Source of the DNA: JBBSIG01 sp038232215
GTDB lineage: Bacteria; Actinomycetota; Thermoleophilia; Gaiellales; Gaiellaceae
NCBI GenBank assembly: GCA_038232215.1
Contig: JBBSIG010000131.1
Coordinates: forward strand, 1-7,432
DNA: 7,432 nt
Direction of reading: 5' to 3'
Under the pieces are notes generated by a model. It made no database searches. It was not told the DNA's origin and worked only from the letters and a program-made list of their open reading frames with translations. Each line of letters starts with the position of its first letter. Position 1 is the first letter of the stretch. The translations under genes and the position numbers were made by a program. Below are positions 1 to 5,009 of the stretch, in pieces.

Positions 1-42
1 GAGGGGCTCGTCTGAGGCCTGCCGCGGCCTCCCCTGTGGCGA
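1..42 (-). other. Downstream flank of ylxP, probably leading to rbfA outside the window
   Basis: These 42 bases follow the ylxP stop codon. On the minus strand they contain AGGGGAGG (35 down to 28), a good Shine-Dalgarno-like sequence, but no ATG, GTG or TTG follows it before the edge. By conserved gene order the next gene would be rbfA, but nothing here proves it. The plus strand reads CCTGTGGCGA at 33-42, resembling the CCTGTGG core of the intergenic repeats described elsewhere in this window. Confidence 0.3.
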
Positions 43-366
43 TCAGAGCGGGCTCTCGCGGTCGTCCGGGTCGAGGACCGTGCGCTCTACCCGGCCGAGC
101 TCGTACTCCTGGCCGGCGAGGTAGCGCTCGGCGGCGTCGAGCAGCTCCTCCACCTCCCGATATCCCCGCGCCACGCAGGCGAGCGTGAGCCGGGCGCGCT
201 GCCAGAGCTCGTGGTGGTCGACCTCGGCGACCGAGGCCCCGAAGCGCCGGTGGAGCTGGGCCTTCGCCGAGAGGAGGTGCTTGCGCTTGCCCTTGAGGGA
301 TCCTCCCTCGGGAAAGTGGAGCTCGACCGAGAGAACCCCGACGTATCCGGAAGCCACGACTCGCAT
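43..366 (-). CDS. ylxP: YlxP, DUF503 family protein
   Basis: Small cytoplasmic protein of 107 residues. The DUF503 family has no firmly established biochemical activity, but its gene sits between infB and rbfA in many Gram-positive and actinobacterial genomes, which suggests a role around ribosomes or RNA. Family hallmarks are visible: the first strand YVGVLSVELHFPEG (residues 8-21), SLKGKR (23-28) and the AEVDHHELWQRA block (47-58), followed by an amphipathic helix near 69-85. Length is slightly above the usual 90-100 residues because of a short N-terminal lead and a charged tail. The ATG is supported by GGAG eight bases upstream. It lies 273 bases after infB rather than tightly behind it, unlike the rest of the operon, so it could have its own promoter, though I see no convincing one. 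Family assignment is secure; function is not. Confidence 0.9.
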   Translation of the reverse strand: MRVVASGYVGVLSVELHFPEGGSLKGKRKHLLSAKAQLHRRFGASVAEVDHHELWQRARLTLACVARGYREVEELLDAAERYLAGQEYELGRVERTVLDPDDRESPL

Positions 367-426
367 GGTGACGACTCCGGCCGGGTCGCGTGGCCGTTCC
401 GGTCGTGTCCGCTCTTGCCGCGTCGC

Positions 427-499
427 AGGGTCTGACCCTGGGGCACGGCCCGAGCAGCCCTGTCACGGGTGTCGAATGTGACTCAATTCGTCCACAGGA
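427..499. repeat. Intergenic repeat, copy 1 of an imperfect tandem pair
   Basis: It begins with the near-palindrome GGGTCTGACCC (428-438). A stretch (439-460) closely matching copy 2 follows, then a diverged middle, and it ends in GTCCACAGGA (490-499). Inside it lies CGAATGTGAC (473-482), which also occurs exactly at 4895-4904. Copy 2 begins 98 bases later. The repeats are non-coding and could be REP-like or small non-autonomous elements; that identity is inferred. Confidence 0.6.
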
Positions 500-524
500 T
501 CCGCGCTCGCGAGCTTCGCGAATC

Positions 525-594
525 CGGGTCTGACCCTTGGGTCACGGCTCGAGCGAGCCCCGTGTGCCGAGAGTGGATCTCTTCGCCCACAGGA
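525..594. repeat. Intergenic repeat, copy 2 of an imperfect tandem pair
   Basis: This copy starts with the same GGGTCTGACCC (526-536) and ends with GCCCACAGGA (585-594). The first 35 or so bases align closely to copy 1 with small indels, and the middle is diverged. GACCC (532-536) can pair with GGGTC on either side of it, giving two mutually exclusive small hairpins. The segment GGCTCG-AG-CGAGCC (546-559) forms a further strong hairpin. Confidence 0.6.
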
Positions 595-639
595 GCGCCT
601 GCGATGCGAGACTCTCGAGAGAACGCCCCGAGCGCGGTT

Positions 640-2613
640 CTAGCTCGCGGCGCCGGCCGGCGCGTCCGCGAGGCTCGTCCGCTCCACCTCGCGCGTCTCG
701 AAGACCTCGAGCACGTCGCCCTCTTTTACGTCGTTGAAGCCCTCGAGCAGGATCCCGCACTCGAACCCCCCCGCGACCTCGCGGGCGTCCTCCTTGAAGC
801 GCTTGAGCTGGGCGATCCGCCCCTCGTGCACCACCGTGCCGTCCCGAACGACGCGCACCTGCCCGTTCCGGCGCACTACCCCGCTCGTGACGTAGCAGCC
901 CGCGATCGTCCCGAGACGGGAGACGCGGAAGAGCGCGCGCACCTCGGCCTCGCCGAGCGTCTCCTCGGTCCGGACGGTGGACAGCATGCCGACGAGCGCC
1001 TGCTCGATGTCGTCCGTGAGCTGGTAGATGACGCGGTACGTGCGCATCTCGACGCCCTCGCGGGCGGCGAGCGCCCGCGCCTCGGCGTTCGGCCGCACGT
1101 TGAAGCCGACGACGAGTGCGGCGGAGGCGGAGGCGAGCATGATGTCTCCCTCGGTGATCCCACCCACGCCGGTGTGGATGACGTTGACGCGCACCTCGGG
1201 GTGCTGAATCTTCTGCAGCTCGCTGACGGCCGCCTCGACCGAGCCGCCGACGTCGCCCTTCAGGACGAGGTTGAGATCGCGTACCGCTCCGTCCTGCATC
1301 TGCGAGAAGAGCGACTCGAGCGAGACCCCTGACTTGGACTGCTGCGCCCGCTGCTCCGTGCGCAGGCGCTGCCCTCGCAGGCCGGCGAGATGCCGGGCCT
1401 GGCGCTCGTTCTCGACCACGCGGCACAGCTCGCCCGCGGGCGGTGGCTTGTCGAAGCCGAGAATCTCCACCGGCTCCCCCGGCTTCGCGTTCCTCACCTT
1501 GTCGCCGAGGTAGTTGTAGAGCGCGCGCACCTTGCCGCCAGCGTCGCCCGCGACGACCGGATCGCCGACCCGGAGCGTGCCGCGGTGCACGAGCATGGTC
1601 GCGACCGGCCCGCGACCGACGTCGAGGCGGGATTCGATGATCGGGCCCGACGCGTCGGCGGACGGGTTCGCGGTCAGCTCGAGCTCCGCATCGGCGACGA
1701 GCAGCACCTTCTCGAGCAGGTCGTCGAGATTGAGCTTCTCGCGGGCAGAGACCTCGGAGAACTGCGTCGTGCCGCCCCAGTCCTCGGGCTGCAGCCCCTC
1801 GGTCGCGAGCTCCTGCCGGACGCGTTGCGGGTTCGCGTCGGGGCGGTCGATCTTGTTCACCGCGACGACGATCGGCACGCCGGCGGCGCGCGCGTGCGCG
1901 ATCGACTCCCGCGTCTGGGGCATGACGCCGTCGTCGGCCGCCACCACGAGGACGGCGATGTCGGTCACCTTCGCCCCGCGCGCGCGCATGGCCGTGAAGG
2001 CCTCGTGACCCGGTGTGTCGAGGAAGGTGATGCGGCGGCCTCCGTGGTCGACCTGATAGGCGCCGATGTGCTGGGTGATCCCGCCCGCCTCCGTCTCGAC
2101 GACGGCCGACTCGCGGATCGCGTCGAGCAGCGTCGTCTTCCCGTGGTCGACATGGCCCATGATCGTGACCACGGGCGGGCGCGGGACGAGGTCGGACGCC
2201 TCGTCCTCGAAGGCCTCGGGCTCCTCTTCGTCGTCTGCCGCCCGCTTGATCGTCACCTCGCGGCCGACCTCGGCCGCGATCAGCCCGACCGCCTCGTCCG
2301 AGAGGGACTGCGTGATCGTCACCATCTCGTTCAGGCCCATCATGATCTTGATGATCTGGGCGACCGTGATTCCGAGCGCGGCGGAGAGATCCTTCACCGT
2401 CACGCCGGACGGCACGGTGACCGGCCCGGTCGGGACGACCACCTCGCGTGGCTGCTTCGGACGCGCCTCCGCCTCGCGGCTTCGGGCGCGCGAGTCCTGC
2501 CGTCCGCGCTGGTTGCCCGAGTCGATCACGACCCGGCGCTTACGGCCGCCGACGCCCCCCTGTCGCGGACGGACAGGTCGGTTCGGGCGGTTCGGTCCGG
2601 ACTCGTTCGCCAT
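640..2613 (-). CDS. infB: Translation initiation factor IF-2
   Basis: GTPase that brings fMet-tRNA to the 30S P site and drives subunit joining. At 657 residues it is short for bacterial IF2 because the variable N-terminal region is only about 65 residues, basic and proline-rich. The IF2_N domain follows (about 70-120), then the G domain with GHVDHGKT (153-160), GGITQHIG (177-184), DTPGHE (199-204), NKID (253-256) and the SAREK loop (289-293). Domain II begins near 325, domain III spans roughly 430-545, and the initiator-tRNA-binding C-terminal domain runs from about 555 to 640 with GGFECGI (615-621). All nucleotide-binding motifs look intact. The ATG overlaps the ylxR stop by one base (TGATG) and has no clear Shine-Dalgarno, so translation probably depends on coupling to ylxR. 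The gene ends with TAG. Confidence 0.98.
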   Translation of the reverse strand: MANESGPNRPNRPVRPRQGGVGGRKRRVVIDSGNQRGRQDSRARSREAEARPKQPREVVVPTGPVTVPSGVTVKDLSAALGITVAQIIKIMMGLNEMVTITQSLSDEAVGLIAAEVGREVTIKRAADDEEEPEAFEDEASDLVPRPPVVTIMGHVDHGKTTLLDAIRESAVVETEAGGITQHIGAYQVDHGGRRITFLDTPGHEAFTAMRARGAKVTDIAVLVVAADDGVMPQTRESIAHARAAGVPIVVAVNKIDRPDANPQRVRQELATEGLQPEDWGGTTQFSEVSAREKLNLDDLLEKVLLVADAELELTANPSADASGPIIESRLDVGRGPVATMLVHRGTLRVGDPVVAGDAGGKVRALYNYLGDKVRNAKPGEPVEILGFDKPPPAGELCRVVENERQARHLAGLRGQRLRTEQRAQQSKSGVSLESLFSQMQDGAVRDLNLVLKGDVGGSVEAAVSELQKIQHPEVRVNVIHTGVGGITEGDIMLASASAALVVGFNVRPNAEARALAAREGVEMRTYRVIYQLTDDIEQALVGMLSTVRTEETLGEAEVRALFRVSRLGTIAGCYVTSGVVRRNGQVRVVRDGTVVHEGRIAQLKRFKEDAREVAGGFECGILLEGFNDVKEGDVLEVFETREVERTSLADAPAGAAS

Positions 2614-2864
2614 CAGTCAGCGTGAGTGTAGAGGCGCGTCAGCGCCGGCTCGACCCGTACCGTCGTGCGCAGGGTGCGATTGAACGCACGGCGCGACCGC
2701 GCCCGCTCGAAGCAGGCGAGCCGCCGGCACGTGTAGACGCCGCGGCCCGGCAGCGCCCGCCCGGGAGTCAACGACCCGCCCAGGGCCACGAAGCGGACGA
2801 GCTCGGCCCTGGGCGCCTTGCGCCCGCAGCCCGCGCACGTCCGGATCGGCGGATGGGCACTCAC
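2613..2864 (-). CDS. ylxR: YlxR/RnpM, DUF448 RNA-binding protein
   Basis: Basic cytoplasmic protein of 83 residues. The YlxR (DUF448) family binds RNA and has been described as a modulator of RNase P (RnpM) in Bacillus. The family signature is clear: RTCAGCGRKAPRAELVRFV (residues 8-26), then LPGRGVYTC (38-46), CFERA (51-55) and a basic C-terminal helix. The cysteines at 10, 13, 46 and 51 are all in expected places. The start chosen is a GTG that overlaps the nusA TGA as GTGA, which puts the family N-terminus in the right place. There is no strong ribosome binding site, consistent with coupling to nusA. The stop overlaps the infB ATG by one base. No ylxQ (L7Ae-like) gene separates it from infB, as is usual for actinobacteria. 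Confidence 0.94.
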   Translation of the reverse strand: MSAHPPIRTCAGCGRKAPRAELVRFVALGGSLTPGRALPGRGVYTCRRLACFERARSRRAFNRTLRTTVRVEPALTRLYTHAD

Positions 2865-4291
2865 GCGGCAGCCGCGCCGCCCTCCCCGTCGGGCGCCCGC
2901 CGCCCCGCCACGGGCTCGTCCGTCCCGGCGCCGTCGACGGCGGCCTCCTCGACCACGTCCTCGCCGGGCTCCTCCTCGTCCTGCGGGGCGGCGGGAGTGA
3001 CCGAGCCCTCGGCGTACTGACCCGTCTCCGCCTCGATTCGCGCGAGCTCTTGATGGGCCTGCACGCCGCAGAAGCGGGAGCCCGCGATCGCCGTGTTCGG
3101 GCAGCGCTTGCCGTTCGAGAGCACGGCGGCGCAGCGACCGGTGAACTCCTCCGTGTCGCTGCCGCCGTAGGCGGCGTCCGCCTCGGCGTGCGCGAACTCC
3201 GTGTCCGATTGGATGTCGACCTTCCAGCCGGTCAGCCGGGCGGCGAGGCGCGCGTTCAGCCCCTCCTTGCCGATCGCGAGCGCCAGCTGGTCGTCCGGGA
3301 CGACCACCGTCGCCTCGCGGCTGTGGTCGTCCACGAACACCTCGCGGACGCGCGCCGGCGACAGCGCCTTCGCGACGAAGCGGGCCGGCTCGGTGTTCCA
3401 CGGGATGATGTCGATCTTCTCGCCCCGCAACTCGGAGACGACCATGCGGACACGCGAGCCGCGCGGGCCCACGCACGCGCCGACGGGATCCACGCCCTGA
3501 GCGTGCGACTCGACGGCGATCTTCGCGCGAAAGCCGGGCTCCCGCGCGACGCCGCGGATCTCGACGAGGCCGTCCGCGATCTCGGGCACCTCGAGCTCGA
3601 AGAGGGTCTTGATCAGCTCTGGGTCCCGCCTCGAGAGGATCACCTGCGGGCCCTTCGTGCCGGACCGGACCTCGGTGATGACCGCCTTGATGCGGCTTCC
3701 CTGCTCGTAGCGCTCCCCGTCCACCTGTTCGGAGCGCGGGAGCAGCGCTTCGACCCTGCCGAGGTCGACGAGCACGTTGTTGCGGTCGCCCGCCTGCTGG
3801 ACGATCCCCGTCACCACCTCGCCCTGCCGGTCGATGTACTCGTCGTACATCATCGCCCGCTCGGCCTCGCGGATCCGCTGCAGGATCACCTGCTTCGCGG
3901 TCTGCGCCGCGATCCGGCCGAAGTTGTCCGGCGTGACGTCCTCGCGCTTGACCTGCTCGTCGGGCACGTCGGACCAGTCGATGTCGAGCTCGTCGTCCAG
4001 GAGCAGCGTGTGCGACAGCTCTCCGTTCTCGGCCTCGATCCGCTCCAGCTCCTCGAGCGCTCGCTCGCGGGCCTCGTCGAGCAGACGCTCCTCGATGTCG
4101 GGCGGCAGCTCGATCGAGAAGACGCGGAAGTCGCCGACGTCGTCGAGCACGACGGCGGCGTGCCGGGACGCCCCGGGGGTCTTCTTGTACGCGGCGAGCA
4201 GGGCGTCCTCGAGCGCCGCGACGAGCGTGCCGCTCTCGATGCCCTTGTCGCGCTCGATCTCGCGTACCGCCTCGATGATCTCTTGGCTCAT
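2861..4291 (-). CDS. nusA: Transcription termination/antitermination factor NusA, with a C-terminal Cys/His extension
   Basis: RNA-polymerase-binding factor controlling pausing, intrinsic termination and antitermination. It has 476 residues. The N-terminal polymerase-binding domain (about 1-150) carries an unusually long acidic insertion near 60-115 and ends with FGRIAAQTAKQVILQRIREAER. The S1 domain follows (about 157-222), then KH1 with VGPRGSR (274-280) and KH2 with IGKEGLN (340-346), ending in RLTGWKVDI. Instead of stopping soon after KH2 as in Streptomyces, the protein continues for about 115 residues. This extension holds a Cys/His motif (Cys387, Cys397, Cys408, His413) and an acidic, low-complexity tail. 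The ATG lies one base after the rimP stop, with AGAAGGCGGG upstream as ribosome binding site. An ATG two codons earlier is out of frame with nusA. Core identity is certain; the role of the extension is unknown. Confidence 0.97.
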   Translation of the reverse strand: MSQEIIEAVREIERDKGIESGTLVAALEDALLAAYKKTPGASRHAAVVLDDVGDFRVFSIELPPDIEERLLDEARERALEELERIEAENGELSHTLLLDDELDIDWSDVPDEQVKREDVTPDNFGRIAAQTAKQVILQRIREAERAMMYDEYIDRQGEVVTGIVQQAGDRNNVLVDLGRVEALLPRSEQVDGERYEQGSRIKAVITEVRSGTKGPQVILSRRDPELIKTLFELEVPEIADGLVEIRGVAREPGFRAKIAVESHAQGVDPVGACVGPRGSRVRMVVSELRGEKIDIIPWNTEPARFVAKALSPARVREVFVDDHSREATVVVPDDQLALAIGKEGLNARLAARLTGWKVDIQSDTEFAHAEADAAYGGSDTEEFTGRCAAVLSNGKRCPNTAIAGSRFCGVQAHQELARIEAETGQYAEGSVTPAAPQDEEEPGEDVVEEAAVDGAGTDEPVAGRRAPDGEGGAAAA

Positions 4292-4292
4292 C

Positions 4293-4745
4293 TCATGACC
4301 CGCCTTCTGTCGTCGGAACCAGGTTGCCTCGCACGATCGCCTCGTAGGGGATCTGCACGGGCTCGCCGTCGAGCTCCAGCTCGACCGCGAGCCCGCCCGC
4401 TGCGAGGAGCTCGCCGCGGAAGCGCTTGCGCCCGCGGATGTCCCCGGAGGTCCGGAGCGCCACCTCCCGCCCCACCACCGAGCCGAAGTGGGCCGGCTTC
4501 CGCAGGGGTCGGTCGCTGCCGGGCGACGAGACGTCGATGCCATACGTCCGGCGGTAGTCCTCGAGGACGGCCGTGACCCGCTCGCAGAGCGAGTGGTCGA
4601 CCCCGCGCGGGTGGTCGATGTAGACGCAGAAGCGAGCGGGGCCGAGCAGCTCGACCGCGAGCACCTCGGTGCCGGGAAGCCCGCCCTCCACCGTCCGCGA
4701 GATCTCCCGCTCCAACTCTCGTTCTCGTGAATAGACGTCCGCCAC
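4293..4745 (-). CDS. rimP: Ribosome maturation factor RimP
   Basis: Cytoplasmic factor needed for 30S subunit assembly, 150 residues, normal for the family. The N-terminal alpha/beta domain covers about 1-80 and carries the conserved VSSPGSDRPL motif (72-81). A C-terminal Sm-like barrel (about 85-145) ends in GNLVPT (140-145), the usual RimP ending. I place the start at GTG 4745: GAGAAGGGA (4758 down to 4750) sits four bases upstream, and the N-terminal helix then has the expected length. The reading frame stays open upstream to another GTG at 4829, but that extension would be translated from the terminator-like hairpin and lacks a ribosome binding site. The first gene of the rimP-nusA-ylxR-infB operon; nusA starts one base after its stop. 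Confidence 0.93.
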   Translation of the reverse strand: MADVYSRERELEREISRTVEGGLPGTEVLAVELLGPARFCVYIDHPRGVDHSLCERVTAVLEDYRRTYGIDVSSPGSDRPLRKPAHFGSVVGREVALRTSGDIRGRKRFRGELLAAGGLAVELELDGEPVQIPYEAIVRGNLVPTTEGGS

Positions 4746-4749
4746 CGCG

Positions 4750-4758
4750 TCCCTTCTC
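4750..4758 (-). promoter_or_regulatory. Shine-Dalgarno of rimP
   Basis: GAGAAGGGA lies four bases before the GTG at 4745 and fixes the rimP start there. It directly abuts the U-tract of the terminator-like hairpin, so the ribosome binding site and the terminator compete for the same few bases of leader RNA. Confidence 0.75.
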
Positions 4759-4782
4759 AAAAAAAACGGGCGCCGCGCGCCC
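4759..4782 (-). terminator. Intrinsic-terminator-like hairpin in the rimP-nusA leader
   Basis: On the minus strand this reads GGGCGC, loop GCG, GCGCCC (4782 down to 4768), one G, then eight consecutive T (4766 down to 4759). The six-pair all-GC stem followed by U8 is a textbook intrinsic terminator and points the same way as the genes. It sits only 13 bases before the rimP start codon. If it ended the dtd transcript, there would be no room for a promoter between it and rimP, so an attenuator or a NusA-sensitive terminator in the rimP-nusA leader is more likely. The structure is seen directly; its regulatory role is inferred. Confidence 0.8.
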
Positions 4783-4803
4783 ATTTCCAAACTGCCTGAA
4801 ATG
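4782..4803 (-). promoter_or_regulatory. Small leader hairpin directly upstream of the terminator hairpin
   Basis: On the minus strand CATTTC (4803-4798) and GAAATG (4787-4782) can form a six-pair stem around the loop AGGCAGTTTG. It ends at the very base where the GC-rich terminator stem begins, sharing position 4782, so the two could stack coaxially or compete slightly. It may be a pause or recognition hairpin; this is inference. Confidence 0.4.
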
Positions 4804-4813
4804 TGGTGAGCGA

Positions 4814-4822
4814 AGTTTAGCA
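4814..4822 (-). promoter_or_regulatory. Candidate extended -10 promoter for rimP-nusA-ylxR-infB
   Basis: On the minus strand TGC-TAAACT (4822 down to 4814) matches the extended -10 form TGnTAnnnT. No good -35 hexamer lies 16-18 bases upstream, which an extended -10 can tolerate. Transcription would start near the A at 4807, giving a leader of about 62 bases made up of the two adjacent hairpins, the U-tract and the Shine-Dalgarno. Such a start would rule out the longer rimP form beginning at 4829. Confidence 0.35.
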
Positions 4823-4873
4823 ATCGCACGAGTTCCAGGGGAGAAACGCCCAGGCCCCCGCCTGTGGAAGGTC

Positions 4874-4905
4874 CGTCACGTTCGCCTTGTGGAACGAATG
4901 TGACG
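4874..4905. repeat. Inverted repeat CGTCACrTTCG with a 10-base spacer
   Basis: CGTCACGTTCG (4874-4884) and CGAATGTGACG (4895-4905) are 11-base arms differing at one position. The mismatch is a G-T pair, which would be G-U if the plus strand were transcribed. The spacer is CCTTGTGGAA. The arm CGAATGTGAC also occurs at 473-482 in the infB-ylxP gap. It could be an operator for a dimeric regulator or part of a dispersed repeat. Confidence 0.6.
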
Positions 4906-4938
4906 ATCTCGGCCTCCGGCCTCTATCCAGGCGCCGCC

Positions 4939-4991
4939 GGCTGTGGACGACCTGCGACGGTGTCTGACCCCGCGACGGACCGTCCACAGCC
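4939..4991. repeat. Perfect 11-base inverted repeat enclosing a GTCTGACCC core
   Basis: GGCTGTGGACG (4939-4949) and CGTCCACAGCC (4981-4991) are exact reverse complements separated by 31 bases. The spacer contains GTCTGACCC (4962-4970), the core also found at the head of both infB-ylxP repeats, flanked by the direct repeat GCGACGG (4954-4960 and 4972-4978). It lies 18 bases past the dtd stop. With no U-tract it is a poor intrinsic terminator and looks more like a REP-like or mobile-element remnant. Confidence 0.65.
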
Positions 4992-5009
4992 CGGGCCCGG
5001 GACGGCGGG

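Larger units (their letters stand above)
367..639. other. Non-coding gap between infB and ylxP, rich in repeats and palindromes
   Basis: This gap of 273 bases interrupts an otherwise tightly packed operon. It contains two copies of a degenerate repeat about 98 bases apart, and several palindromes: CTCTCGAGAG (612-621), GCTCGCGAGC (505-514), and the hairpin GGCTCG-AG-CGAGCC (546-559). The first palindrome lies just after the infB stop, but no U-tract follows, so I do not call a terminator. Open frames cross the region on both strands, but none has homology I recognise or a convincing ribosome binding site. No clear promoter for ylxP was found. Confidence 0.6.
4823..5009. other. Non-coding gap between dtd and the rimP leader
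   Basis: This stretch of about 190 bases has no supported gene. It holds two inverted repeats (4874-4905 and 4939-4991) and four TGTGGA/TCCACA hexamers, and shares short motifs in order with the infB-ylxP gap. No terminator with a U-tract directly follows the dtd stop, so dtd transcripts may run into this region and end at the repeat structures or at the leader terminator. Confidence 0.6.

Noticed and set aside
1..42. Beginning of rbfA
   Set aside because: A Shine-Dalgarno-like AGGGGAGG is present, but there is no start codon or recognisable RbfA sequence before the edge.
427..594. CRISPR array
   Set aside because: Only two diverged units with a period near 98 bases, no short identical repeats with unique spacers, and no cas gene.
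469..1332. Long plus-strand open frame of 287 codons antisense to infB
   Set aside because: Shadow of a GC-rich gene: the residue pattern is low-complexity Arg/Ala/Asp/Leu with no recognisable domain, and it lies opposite a well-conserved IF2.
1390..2625. Plus-strand open frame of 411 codons antisense to infB
   Set aside because: Same reason: the composition mirrors infB codons, and there is no family motif.
3050..4576. Plus-strand open frame of 508 codons antisense to nusA and rimP
   Set aside because: Spans two certain genes on the other strand, has repetitive Arg/Asp/Leu composition and no known domain.
4746..4829. Longer RimP starting at GTG 4829
   Set aside because: The extra 28 residues have no RimP counterpart, no ribosome binding site precedes that GTG, and the extension would translate the terminator hairpin. 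GTG 4745 has a good Shine-Dalgarno.
4823..5009. tRNA or other structured RNA gene upstream of rimP, as metY is in E. coli
   Set aside because: No cloverleaf, no T-loop GGTTCRA box and no CCA end could be found on either strand.
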